Shown: in pieces, positions 55,416 to 64,000 of the stretch
Position numbering within the stretch: position 1 is the stretch's first letter
Layout of the letters: every line of letters starts with the position of its first letter
NCBI GenBank assembly: GCA_035345875.1
Contig: DAORDH010000018.1
Span: forward strand, 1 to 64,000
Origin: UBA2033 sp035345875
GTDB lineage: Bacteria > Spirochaetota > Leptospiria > Leptospirales > Leptospiraceae
DNA: 64,000 nucleotides
Direction of reading: 5' to 3'
Program-made: the position numbers and the translations under genes
The notes under the pieces: generated by a model
The model's input: only the letters and a program-made list of their open reading frames with translations
Told to the model about the DNA's origin: nothing
The model's database searches: none

Positions 55416-56847
55416 GCCAACAGGATTTGTAGAATACAAAAGAGAAGGATTAAAATACGAATCGAAAGAAACTCGTATTCAAAATTATAAAGAATTTGAA
55501 AAGCCTTTTGAAGAAGGTGTAGCTAAGGTCCAAGCAGCTCGTTGCATGGATTGTGGAATTCCATTCTGTCATAGTGAAACTGGGTGTCCTGTTGATAATT
55601 TAATTCCTGAGTTTAATGACTTTGTTTATAAAGGAAAGTGGAAGGAAGCAGCAGAAAATCTGCATAGCACAAATAATTTTCCAGAATTTACTGGTCGTCT
55701 ATGTCCTGCTCCCTGTGAAGGAGCTTGCACTGTTGGTTTAATTGATCAGCCTGTTTCGATTAAGGCAATCGAAAGAACGATAGTGGATAGAGCTTTTGAG
55801 GAAGGTTGGGTTGGCCCGAAGCCTGCAAGTAGTAAGTCGGGGAAAAAAGTTGCAATCGTAGGATCAGGTCCTGCAGGACTTGCTGCTGCTCAACAACTTG
55901 CTAGAGCCGGACATGATGTAGTTGTTTTCGAAAAAGCAGATCGAATTGGTGGACTTCTCAGATATGGTATTCCTGATTTTAAAATGGAGAAATGGCATAT
56001 TGATAGAAGAGTGAAGCAAATGGAAGCAGAAGGCGTTGTATTTAAGACTAACGTTCACGTGGGAAAAGATATACAAGCTAAAGAGCTTCTAAGTGGCTAT
56101 GATAGTGTAATTCTTGCAATGGGTGCAGAAAAACCAAGAGACTTAAATGTTCCTGGTAGAGAATTAAAAGGTGTTCACTATGCTATGGATTTTTTAACAT
56201 TAAACAACAAGAAAGTTGCGGGTGATTCGGTTGATTACATTTCAGCAAAAGATAAACATGTGATCGTAATCGGTGGAGGGGATACAGGTTCAGACTGTGT
56301 TGGAACTTCCAATCGACATGGAGCAAAATCAATTACTCAAATAGAATTGTTTCCCGAGCCACCAAAAGATAGAGATCCTTCTACTCCTTGGCCTCTTTAT
56401 CCTAAAATGCTAAGAACCTCTTCCAGTCAAGAAGAGGGTCAGGTTATTCGAAAATGGTCGATCAATACATTAGGTTTTAGAGGAAATGAAAAAGGGGAAG
56501 TGACTGCAATTTTAGGCAATCAAGTTCGTTTTGAAAATGGAAAATTTGAACCTATTCCAGGAACTGAATTTGAATGGCCAGCGGATCTAGTTTTACTTGC
56601 AATGGGATTTGTGTCACCTGTAAAAGAGGGACTCATTTCACAATTAATGGAGCAGGGTTTAGAATTAGATAAATCAGGAAATGTAAAAGCGAGTTTTGGA
56701 TTAAAAAATGGCGCTTTTGCTACTTCTATTCCTAAAGTATTTGCTTGTGGAGACGTTAGACGTGGTCAGTCTCTAATTGTTTGGGCAATTTCGGAAGGAA
56801 GAAAGTGTGCTGATCAAGTAAACCATTTTCTTTCAACAAAAGTATGA
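55408..56847 (+). CDS. gltD: Glutamate synthase small subunit
   Basis: 479 aa. The N-terminal iron-sulfur domain has ARCMDCGIPFCHSETGCPVD and LCPAPCEGACTVG (about residues 45-110). The FAD site is VAIVGSGPAGLAAAQQLARA with GGLLRYGIPDFKM, and the NADPH site is HVIVIGGGDTGSDCVGTSNR. AWAISEGRK-type closing residues (IVWAISEGRK) bind FAD. It passes NADPH electrons to the large subunit. The start inside gltB shows coupling; a strong terminator follows. Confidence 0.97.
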   Translation: MGKPTGFVEYKREGLKYESKETRIQNYKEFEKPFEEGVAKVQAARCMDCGIPFCHSETGCPVDNLIPEFNDFVYKGKWKEAAENLHSTNNFPEFTGRLCPAPCEGACTVGLIDQPVSIKAIERTIVDRAFEEGWVGPKPASSKSGKKVAIVGSGPAGLAAAQQLARAGHDVVVFEKADRIGGLLRYGIPDFKMEKWHIDRRVKQMEAEGVVFKTNVHVGKDIQAKELLSGYDSVILAMGAEKPRDLNVPGRELKGVHYAMDFLTLNNKKVAGDSVDYISAKDKHVIVIGGGDTGSDCVGTSNRHGAKSITQIELFPEPPKDRDPSTPWPLYPKMLRTSSSQEEGQVIRKWSINTLGFRGNEKGEVTAILGNQVRFENGKFEPIPGTEFEWPADLVLLAMGFVSPVKEGLISQLMEQGLELDKSGNVKASFGLKNGAFATSIPKVFACGDVRRGQSLIVWAISEGRKCADQVNHFLSTKV

Positions 56848-56891
56848 TCAAATGACTCTGCTAGAATCAGAAGTCAGATAAAAAAATTATT

Positions 56892-56923
56892 AAGGGGTTT
56901 CAAATCGGAAGCCCCTTTTTTAT
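56892..56923 (+). terminator. Rho-independent terminator of gltBD
   Basis: A stem AAGGGGTTTC / GAAGCCCCTT (10 bp, one G-T pair) with a 6-base loop is followed by a run of T, about 45 bases after the gltD stop. Confidence 0.88.
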
Positions 56924-57127
56924 ATAAAAATTAAATTCACCACTGATAGAGAAATTCCCTTCTATACTATCTAAGATTTGTAATACAAGATTTATAAAAA
57001 CCTTTATTTTTTGAAAGAATTAACAGCACCGAAATTCTGTGAAAACGATCGAACTATTTATTCGAAAACAAATCTTATTTTGATAGGTAGTTTAAACCAA
57101 AACAATTTAGCAAAGCTTTACAATGAA

Positions 57128-59602
57128 TCAGAATTCAAAATTCAGACTAAAGAGATAATATCTTCCTGGTTGGGCTAAAATAGAATTACGATAGCCGTTA
57201 GATCGTTCATAGTAATTATTTCCGGCATCAGCTGCTTCTTGTCCCGGATGCAAAAAAGAATGGTTTAGTAAATTAAAAACCTTTAACACAAATGTTGTAT
57301 ATTTCAAATTGAAAGAAAAAGCCGCATTGAATAAGAAATAATTATTTAGAATGATACCTTTGTCTCTCTCAAAAGGCATACCTTTATTTCTTAATTCATT
57401 ACTTAGATAAAGTTGTCTTGGTCCAACATAATTGACTCTAAGATTGATATTTAAAATATGTTGAATCGGTAAATTTATACCTGCACTTATTTTATGAGGA
57501 GAAATGTCTCCTAACGTATGATAAGACTTTTTCCTTGGTAAAGGAGGGGCAGTAGGATTAGCTGCATAAAAATCATTCTCATATTTTCCAAGAACTGTAG
57601 TCCCCGATATCCAATCAACAGGATTGGTATTCTGCGGAGTCCATGCAGTTCTAGGAGCATTGAAATTATAATATGATTCGCTTATCGCTTCGGTAAATGT
57701 ATAATAAAAATACAAATCTAATTTGTTAGAATTTGGGATTGGATTGTTGAGTTGAATTTTATTTCTAAATTCAAAACCATAAATCTTTCTAGAGCCTTCA
57801 TTTCTAGCAGTTTCCTTAATAACATTTTCATACCTAGAATAGTAAAAAGACAATTCAGATAAAACACTAGAAAATTGCTTCATAATAATTAACTCTGTTG
57901 TTCTTTCCTTTTCTGGTTTTAATTTATTGTTTGCCTGTCTACCAGACCATCCGCCATAAAGGAGAATAAAGGGTGGCTCTTGAAACGCTTCGCCATATAA
58001 AAGTTTAATTGTTCCCGTGCTGCTGTATTTATAGATTGCTGAAGCTCTCGGATTAATGGATTGGCCGTAGATAGAATTGTAATCATATCTAATCCCTGGA
58101 CTGAATCTAAATTTTCCAATCTCATATGTCGTAATTGCAAATCCACCTAGATCATACACCTGAACTATATTGTCTTTGGGCATATTTGTTTTTCCATCTG
58201 CATATTTATAATAGATGGGTTGGTCACTGTATTGAACTGCATAACCATTTGGGAAATAGGGCGTTAGATCTAAAGCTTGCTTTCCCTCATAACGGTTCCA
58301 AGAATCATAGGACCCAGGCCAATATCCAGGAATATCATATTGCTTGGTCATATCTCTTTTTTCTACTTTTAGACCGGTTGTTAATAGGATTGAATTTGAA
58401 ATCTTATAATCAATATTATGGTTTAAAAGAAAACTTTTGTTTTGATTGCCCCAATAGGTCTGGCTTAGATAAGAATACATTTCTTTACCTTTTTTTGTGT
58501 CTGGTTCCGCTTCTGCCCAAGGACCTCTAAATGCTGATTCTCTGAAGGTAAATAAAGTATTTGTGGTAAGGTTACTCGAAACGTTAGACGTATATTCGAT
58601 ATATACTTGTCGACTCATAACTTCCCAGAAACTATTATTTTGCGCTCTATCGCCGGGATATTTTACTCCATAGCCTTCTTTTCTGCTCCAAGCTATAGTT
58701 CCAATCTTTAAGCCTCCGTTTGAAACACTTGCTTCTAAACCATAATTCTTCGTAGGATCATGATACCTTGATAAATTCACTCCATCATTTTGGTAGTATC
58801 GAACTCCACCCCAAACTGTTGGGTTGCCATACCAATAATTAGAATTAAATCCTGATCGATTGGATAAGTCCGGCTCATTGCTAGAAAATAATTTTCCAGA
58901 AGCGGCAAATGCCCATTCGCCAATACGAATTGTTGAGCTAGCATCTACACCTTTGGTATTATTTTCACCCCCTTGTAATGAAATTTTAGAATAGGAAGAT
59001 TTTTCAATCTCTGAAGATTTCATCTTTCTAGGCTCAGTTCCATCATGAGTAATGATATTTATAATTCCTTGAAAAGCATTTGCACCGTAAACAGCAGAAG
59101 CTGGTCCGTATAAAACTTCTATTCTTTTAATATTGGTCATAGGAATTTGTCTAGAAAGCTCTGCTTCTTGTGTATACATATCGTTTTGAATTTTATTATC
59201 TATCATAAAAAGTGTTCTAGACATAAAAGGAGTTCGGTATCCTCTCTGATAACCCATAATATAAGGAATCCCATTTGAAAAAGACAAATCAAATCCAGGT
59301 AAGTCATATAAAATTTCATCGATACTTTGATATCCGCGATTTCTAATATCTTCTTCAGTTATAATTACCATACTGGCTGGAGCATTTTTAAGTTTTTCTT
59401 TTGTTCTAGAGGCGGTAACTACAATATTCTCTTCTATTTTAAAAAAATTCTCTTCAATATGTTCATCTTTTGATTGTTTAGGTTTCTCTATCTGATTGTT
59501 TGTGTTTTCAGATTTAGGATCTGGGTCCACTGCTTTTTCTTGTGCTAGGATTCCTGATAAAGAGATGAATAAAATAAAAATAAATTGTATCATAAAAAGC
59601 AT
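57128..59602 (-). CDS. TonB-dependent outer-membrane receptor
   Basis: 824 aa. A signal peptide (MLFMIQFIFILFISLSGILA) is followed by a polar linker and the plug domain: IVVTASRTKEKLKNAPASM, DEILYDLPGFDLSF and RIEVLYGPASAVYGANAFQG with IINIITHDG. A large beta-barrel ends in YYLFSLNFEF with a terminal Phe. IVVTASR lies at the usual TonB box position. The plug is complete, so it likely imports a metal chelate, vitamin or sugar through energy from TonB; the ligand is unknown. No siderophore, B12 or heme genes and no Fur-like box were seen nearby. Confidence 0.93.
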   Translation of the reverse strand: MLFMIQFIFILFISLSGILAQEKAVDPDPKSENTNNQIEKPKQSKDEHIEENFFKIEENIVVTASRTKEKLKNAPASMVIITEEDIRNRGYQSIDEILYDLPGFDLSFSNGIPYIMGYQRGYRTPFMSRTLFMIDNKIQNDMYTQEAELSRQIPMTNIKRIEVLYGPASAVYGANAFQGIINIITHDGTEPRKMKSSEIEKSSYSKISLQGGENNTKGVDASSTIRIGEWAFAASGKLFSSNEPDLSNRSGFNSNYWYGNPTVWGGVRYYQNDGVNLSRYHDPTKNYGLEASVSNGGLKIGTIAWSRKEGYGVKYPGDRAQNNSFWEVMSRQVYIEYTSNVSSNLTTNTLFTFRESAFRGPWAEAEPDTKKGKEMYSYLSQTYWGNQNKSFLLNHNIDYKISNSILLTTGLKVEKRDMTKQYDIPGYWPGSYDSWNRYEGKQALDLTPYFPNGYAVQYSDQPIYYKYADGKTNMPKDNIVQVYDLGGFAITTYEIGKFRFSPGIRYDYNSIYGQSINPRASAIYKYSSTGTIKLLYGEAFQEPPFILLYGGWSGRQANNKLKPEKERTTELIIMKQFSSVLSELSFYYSRYENVIKETARNEGSRKIYGFEFRNKIQLNNPIPNSNKLDLYFYYTFTEAISESYYNFNAPRTAWTPQNTNPVDWISGTTVLGKYENDFYAANPTAPPLPRKKSYHTLGDISPHKISAGINLPIQHILNINLRVNYVGPRQLYLSNELRNKGMPFERDKGIILNNYFLFNAAFSFNLKYTTFVLKVFNLLNHSFLHPGQEAADAGNNYYERSNGYRNSILAQPGRYYLFSLNFEF

Positions 59603-60199
59603 CCAAAGTAATTCGATTCAGAGACATATAAATATAAATGTGAGGCTAATGGCAACAGAAAAATAGTAGATGCTCTTACAACTTCTACTGATTATAAAAT
59701 TTTATTAAAGGAGATTTAGCGAGCCTATCGGTTATTTGAAAGGAAATTCAAACCCTCTATTCAATGCTTCATTAGAATAACATAATATAGTAATATCTTC
59801 TATTCAAAGTAATCATTTCTTATTTTTTCCAAAATGTCAGGGATTAAAATTTTTAACTAACAGCATTCATCTAACATGTATTAGCTTTTTAAATTCAAAA
59901 TTTAGATAAATTCGTTTTACTTACTTGGAAATAAATACAAACAAGTAATTCAATCTGTTTCTATTTGGAATGAAATATTTTTAGAAAAGATGAATGTATT
60001 ATTATTATTATTATTATTTTATAAAAATCAAAAATCATGAATCGAATTGTTTTCTATCCAATGGAAAAAGTATTTTATAGTTTTTCATTTTTAACCGGAT
60101 TTTCTAACAATGTAATTTTTCTAAATTGAATTATCTAAACTTATAAATAAAATAAGTTGGTTTACAGGATCTATCTACAAACTAATTTGCAAATCATAT
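59603..60199. other. Gene-free gap with ATT microsatellite
   Basis: Almost 600 bp of A+T-rich DNA between divergent genes, without an open frame of note. It contains seven perfect ATT repeats (59998-60018). The promoters of the TonB receptor (minus) and pirin (plus) should lie here, but none is clear. Confidence 0.5.
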
Positions 60200-61069
60200 A
60201 TGAATAAACCAATAACTGGAATAATAGCAGCCCAAAGAACAGCCGAAGGAGAGGGGTTTATAGTAAATAGACCCTTTCCTACTAAATTTCTAAATTTTTA
60301 TGATCCATTTTTACTCTTAGATGAAATGGGTCCGACTATCTATGAAAAAGGAGAGGCAAAGGGAGCCCCAGATCATCCTCATAGAGGATTTGAAACCGTT
60401 ACGTATATGATTGAAGGGGAAGGGGAACATGAAGACTCTGCCGGAAATAGAGGGATCATTGAAGCAGGCGGTGTGCAATGGATGACTGCAGGAAAAGGAG
60501 TTATTCATAGCGAAATGCCATCTAGGAAAATCCAAGAAGAAGGTGGGAAAGTGCATGGATTTCAATTATGGGTTAATTTACCGTCTATCGCTAAAATGAT
60601 TCCACCAAAATACCAGGAAAAGAAATCCTCTGAGATTCCAATCTATGAGGGAGAAGGGCTCTGGGTTAAGATAATTGCAGGAGAATTATTTGGAGTAAAA
60701 GCAGAAATTCATACACATACTCCAATTCTTTATTGGCATGTTAGGCTTTCTAAAAATAAAAAAATCGAATTACCTGTTCCGATTGATTTCAATGTATTTT
60801 TATATTTAATAGAGGGAAAAGGTATATTTGAAGCAAATGGACAAACGTTATCCGGAAAACAAATGATTCAATTCTCTAATTCTAAAGGAGAGTCAATTTA
60901 TTTAGAAAATCCATCAGGTGAGAATCTTGATATACTAGTTCTAGGTGGAAAGCCTCTCAATGAACCAGTGGCTAGGTATGGACCGTTTGTTATGAATACA
61001 CAAAAAGAAATTGAAGAAGCTTTTTCAGATTATAGAAATGGGAATATGGGAAGTATTGATAGACCTTGA
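60200..61069 (+). CDS. Pirin-family cupin protein
   Basis: 289 aa, two cupin domains. The metal site is H59, H61, H103 and E105 in DHPHRGFETVTYMIEGE and WMTAGKGVIHSEMP, all kept. The second domain has the usual pirin C-terminal pattern (PVARYGPFVMNT). Known bacterial pirins act as quercetinases or redox-linked regulators with Fe(II), but activity here cannot be told. Stands alone and is convergent with the surface-protein gene, two bases apart. Confidence 0.92.
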   Translation: MNKPITGIIAAQRTAEGEGFIVNRPFPTKFLNFYDPFLLLDEMGPTIYEKGEAKGAPDHPHRGFETVTYMIEGEGEHEDSAGNRGIIEAGGVQWMTAGKGVIHSEMPSRKIQEEGGKVHGFQLWVNLPSIAKMIPPKYQEKKSSEIPIYEGEGLWVKIIAGELFGVKAEIHTHTPILYWHVRLSKNKKIELPVPIDFNVFLYLIEGKGIFEANGQTLSGKQMIQFSNSKGESIYLENPSGENLDILVLGGKPLNEPVARYGPFVMNTQKEIEEAFSDYRNGNMGSIDRP

Positions 61070-61071
61070 GT

Positions 61072-62163
61072 TTAAAATACAAACCTAAAACCGAATTCAA
61101 TATACGAATTTTGATTTGTAATATTTAAATTTGTAGGATTTGAATAGACTTTTGTATAAAGATTGAGGGTCGCTTCTTGTTTTGTGAGGCTAATTGACGT
61201 TTTCCATAGAAGAGCATCTAATATGTTTAAAGTATAAATAGAAGCAAATAGAATCGATGCGGTATATACTTTATTTGCGGAATCTTCTCCTCTTTTAAAA
61301 TATTCATTGCTATTAAAATAATTATAGAGTAAAACAGAATCCTGCTTATCAATCATTTGATATAAAATACCTTGATTAATAGTATTATTGTATTTTTTTT
61401 TATCTGAATGGAATGTCTGATAGCTATATGAGTAATTCGCTCCAGCGATAATAAAACATAAGTTAAAGAATATGGAGCTTGGAAAATGTTCTTTGCTGTA
61501 TTGTCCCCAACCAGGGATTAACATCGATTTGCCGGCTTCCTTCCAGTATGGGTATGGATTTTCTCTAGAAGAATTTGGTAGACTTTTGGTTTCCCCTAAT
61601 TGATAGAATTGATTCAAAGTTAGAATTTTTTTTCTAGGATTTTCAAGAATTAGATCATAACTTCCTTCTTTCATATTTTCATTGTCTATTGTGATTTCAA
61701 TTGTTCCTTTTTTAAAAACTTTATTTTTCAGCTGAACAGTTGAATTTTCATTTTTTAAAAAGACTTTAGTATCTTTGTATAGATTTTTTCCTTCAATTAA
61801 TATAGTTTTTTCTTTTTCTGATTTGGAAGAAATAAAGAATTGCTCGCTTGTTACGATAGGTGGAAGGGATCTTACTACTATGAATGGAACCCAATCTGTA
61901 TAAGAAGTTACTTTTCCAAACTTGTTGTAGGTTCCAACTCTATGCGAATATCTGCCTGGTTCTAAATCTACTTTGTAATAGGTTTCCTTGGTTTCAATTT
62001 CATATGTGATTTCATCTACCTCATTTTTAATTTGTAATATATACTCAGTTGAACCTTCACTTGCACTCCAAGTAATTGTTGGGTTATCTATATCTAGAAT
62101 ATCCTCTGAGAGAATAGATAGGGTAAATAGAAATAGCATTAAGACTTTAATTCTATTCCACAT
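61072..62163 (-). CDS. Envelope protein with Fn3-like, TIG-like and DUF5683-like parts
   Basis: 363 aa. A signal peptide (about 1-19) is followed by a fibronectin-like domain (ITWSASEGSTEYILQI, VDLEPGRYSHRVGTYN). An IPT/TIG-like domain follows (TILIEGKNLYKDTKVFLKNE). Then comes a membrane-associated part with MLIPGWGQYSKEHFPSSIFF, as in DUF5683, and a beta-rich C-terminus ending IEFGFRFVF, which suggests an outer-membrane-type end. The start overlaps the end of the upstream FecR-like gene by 11 bases. Function unknown, likely envelope assembly or surface. Confidence 0.7.
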   Translation of the reverse strand: MWNRIKVLMLFLFTLSILSEDILDIDNPTITWSASEGSTEYILQIKNEVDEITYEIETKETYYKVDLEPGRYSHRVGTYNKFGKVTSYTDWVPFIVVRSLPPIVTSEQFFISSKSEKEKTILIEGKNLYKDTKVFLKNENSTVQLKNKVFKKGTIEITIDNENMKEGSYDLILENPRKKILTLNQFYQLGETKSLPNSSRENPYPYWKEAGKSMLIPGWGQYSKEHFPSSIFFNLCFIIAGANYSYSYQTFHSDKKKYNNTINQGILYQMIDKQDSVLLYNYFNSNEYFKRGEDSANKVYTASILFASIYTLNILDALLWKTSISLTKQEATLNLYTKVYSNPTNLNITNQNSYIEFGFRFVF

Positions 62164-64000
62164 AGAATTTCTTCGGAGTTCTAATCTCTGGAACTTTAGG
62201 TTTTTCAGATAAATATATCTTAAAAGGTATAACTACTTTATTGGATTTATCTTTAGATAAATCCTGTAGAGTCCAAATAAAATTTCCTTCATCTAATTTA
62301 CTCAAATCCTTTATTTGATAAGAAGAATTCTTTGTTTTAGATTTTGCTATTAATGTTTTCTCACCATTTTTATTGTTATAGAGTTCTACTTCATATCTGG
62401 TATCTTTTTTAGTTTTTTCCCATCTCAGCGTGAGGCTATCTAAAGGAGACATATCGACTCTTTCGTTTCTAGTAGGGAAAATAGGTTTTAAAATTTCAAC
62501 TTCTTCTATACTAAAAGATAAAATTGCACTTTTGGAAAGAATTGAACCGTCATCCGAAAAAGCTGTGACTTTCCAAAAGAAAGTTCCTTCGGTGGAAATC
62601 GAAAATGAATTTGAAAGCTCTTGCGTTTTGATTGAATGTATTTTTTCTTGAAAGTCTTTACTTGCAGAAACTTCTAATAGATACTCTGCTTGAACTGGTA
62701 GTTTTTTCCATCTAAAAACAACAGGATTGTCTTTCATATCAAATTCAGATCCTGATTTGGGAGAGATTAATTCAATGGGTTGATTTTCAATAATTGAAAA
62801 TTTTCTTATTTCAGATGGTGGTGTGTTTTTGCCATCTTGGCTAATGCCTATTACCCGCCAGAAATATGTTCCAAGCTCTAATTTTTTATTTAGTCTGATC
62901 TGGTTTGCGGTGACTGTTTCATTTATAGTAAGGGCTGAAAAATTATTGTTTTTAGAAACTTGAAAATTATACCTATTAATTTCTGCTAAATCTTTTGCCA
63001 GAAGTATAATTTCAGATTTATCTTGCTGAATAGAAGTGATTGATTGTCCATCTGAAGGGCTAATTAATTGAGGGCTTTCTAAATCATTTTTTTTCTCGAT
63101 GCTAAATGAAATTGTTTTAGATGGGTCAACCTTGAATTCTTCTCTAATTGGATCAATGGAAATTCGAGCATAGTATTTACCAGGTTCTAAGTTATCTACT
63201 CCGAGGGACGTTAGATTGGTAGTAACGGATTTAATTATTTCGGAGAAATCCGATTTTCTACTAATATCTAATTTATAATTTCTTGCTGTTTCTAATTTAT
63301 TCCAAGAAAAAGGAATGATAGGGGATACCGTAGTAAAGTTGAATGTCTGGTTTTTAGTAGGAGAGAGTAGAATAGGGGATGTAACTGTAAAGATTGTTAT
63401 TTTTCGAAATGCACTGTATTCCCTAATAGAGCGTTTTTTTATTTTATCTTTTTCTGAACTGATTCTCCAATAATACGTTCCTTGCTGTAAGTTTAAAGCG
63501 ATTGAATTATTTTCTGCGTTAATGGATTGATAGATATTTTGGAACCTAGAGTCGTAAGCCAATTCAATTTTTAAATTCTTTGCATTTTTAGAATTCCAAC
63601 TGAATGTAACGGATGGATTTTCTTTTTTGTCAGTAAGTATTGTTCCGTCTGCAGGGCTTTGCAATGATAAGTTAACTTCTGAAATTTCAATTTCTGCCTT
63701 GTTTAGTTTTGCCGATTCATTTTCTTTTATTTCTTTTTCTTGATTACCGGTCTTTAATTTTGCAGTTCCCTGATTTACCTGAAAAGTTAATTCTTCTTTA
63801 CTTTTTTTTTCGAGTGTTAGATCAGAGTTTTTAACTTCTAGTGTATTGTTTCCTGATTTTATTTTAAGAGTTGTATCAGAATATCCATCTACTCTTTTAG
63901 AAAGGGACATGGATCCGTAAGCAAAGTTCAGATTTATATCTCCTTCATTCATATCGATATAGATCATACTGTTTTCATTGATATTAATTTTAGTTTTATC
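62153..64000 (-). CDS. FecR-like surface protein with beta repeats, 5' partial
   Basis: The frame is open to the window edge, so the start lies outside. The first visible part, MNEGDINLNFAYGSMSLSKR with LTFQVNQGTAKLK, resembles a FecR domain. At least five Fn3-like units follow, each with a Trp-containing first strand and a YYWRIS or FFWKVT type strand: VTFSWNSKNAKNLKIELAYD with GTYYWRISS, IPFSWNKLETARNYKLDISR, GTYFWRVIGIS, VVFRWKKLPVQAEYLLEVSA with GTFFWKVTAFS, and LTLRWEKTKKDTRYEVELYN with GNFIWTLQD. Such leptospiral proteins are thought to lie in the periplasm or on the surface. It overlaps the next gene by 11 bases, so they form an operon. Confidence 0.78.
   Translation of the reverse strand, partial: DKTKININENSMIYIDMNEGDINLNFAYGSMSLSKRVDGYSDTTLKIKSGNNTLEVKNSDLTLEKKSKEELTFQVNQGTAKLKTGNQEKEIKENESAKLNKAEIEISEVNLSLQSPADGTILTDKKENPSVTFSWNSKNAKNLKIELAYDSRFQNIYQSINAENNSIALNLQQGTYYWRISSEKDKIKKRSIREYSAFRKITIFTVTSPILLSPTKNQTFNFTTVSPIIPFSWNKLETARNYKLDISRKSDFSEIIKSVTTNLTSLGVDNLEPGKYYARISIDPIREEFKVDPSKTISFSIEKKNDLESPQLISPSDGQSITSIQQDKSEIILLAKDLAEINRYNFQVSKNNNFSALTINETVTANQIRLNKKLELGTYFWRVIGISQDGKNTPPSEIRKFSIIENQPIELISPKSGSEFDMKDNPVVFRWKKLPVQAEYLLEVSASKDFQEKIHSIKTQELSNSFSISTEGTFFWKVTAFSDDGSILSKSAILSFSIEEVEILKPIFPTRNERVDMSPLDSLTLRWEKTKKDTRYEVELYNNKNGEKTLIAKSKTKNSSYQIKDLSKLDEGNFIWTLQDLSKDKSNKVVIPFKIYLSEKPKVPEIRTPKKFYVE

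Noticed and set aside
59998..60018. Seven ATT repeats as a phase-variation tract
   Set aside because: The tract is about 180 bases from the pirin start and 400 from the receptor start, in A+T-rich DNA; no evidence links it to expression.
59603..60199. Possible B12 or iron-linked switch before the TonB receptor
   Set aside because: I see no conserved riboswitch boxes or Fur-type palindrome in the gap.

Overview
The window looks like chromosome of a spirochaete of the Leptospira group. This is inferred from low G+C, FecR-like and OmpL47-type surface proteins, several lipoproteins with loose leptospiral lipoboxes (LNC, SFC, MNC, NNC), a LspA with an unusual insertion, a DUF4254/heptosyltransferase pair, and several class III nucleotide cyclase genes, intact and broken. 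No phage, transposase, CRISPR array or rRNA was seen. One tRNA gene, tRNA-Phe(GAA), is present.

Layout. 0-6 kb: the end of a fasciclin-domain protein faces a 2-oxoglutarate dehydrogenase operon transcribed sucB-lpd-sucA, and the two share a bidirectional terminator. 6.7-14 kb, all on the minus strand: tRNA-Phe; an AarF kinase, lspA and CDGSH group; then a tight group miaB, small FecR-like protein, glycosyltransferase, trmB and oxidoreductase joined by short overlaps. 14-33 kb: an accessory region with long gene-free gaps, diverged copies of an intergenic repeat and several decayed genes (a lipoprotein cut by an in-frame stop, a frameshifted receiver-PAS protein, a cyclase with frameshifts and a central deletion, and a fragment of another cyclase). 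Among these lie intact genes: CorA, a PAS histidine kinase with its response regulator, a BLUF blue-light sensor, a SulP transporter, a thioesterase-MarR pair with a 36-bp palindromic operator, a membrane adenylate cyclase and several lipoproteins.

33-44 kb: housekeeping and envelope genes: lysS, OsmC-metZ, a gamma-carbonic anhydrase-like protein, a signal-peptidase-like protein lacking both catalytic residues, DUF4254 plus a GT9 glycosyltransferase, a GT4 glycosyltransferase, an OmpL47-type protein and a LuxR-type response regulator. 44.9-50.1 kb: a caa3-type cytochrome oxidase operon (52-aa membrane protein, SCO, subunits II, I, III, IV and a small Cys-motif protein). 50.8-56.9 kb: glutamate synthase gltBD ending in a strong terminator. 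57-64 kb: a TonB-dependent receptor, a pirin, and two cell-surface genes, the last cut by the window edge.

Together the genes describe an aerobic, respiring bacterium with a complete 2-oxoglutarate dehydrogenase, caa3 oxidase and GOGAT ammonia assimilation, and much signalling and surface protein capacity. I found no clearly new multi-gene system. The best leads are the catalytically empty signal peptidase homologue, the thioesterase/MarR operator, the BLUF sensor beside signalling genes, the oxidase-linked small proteins, and the decay zone with its repeat family.
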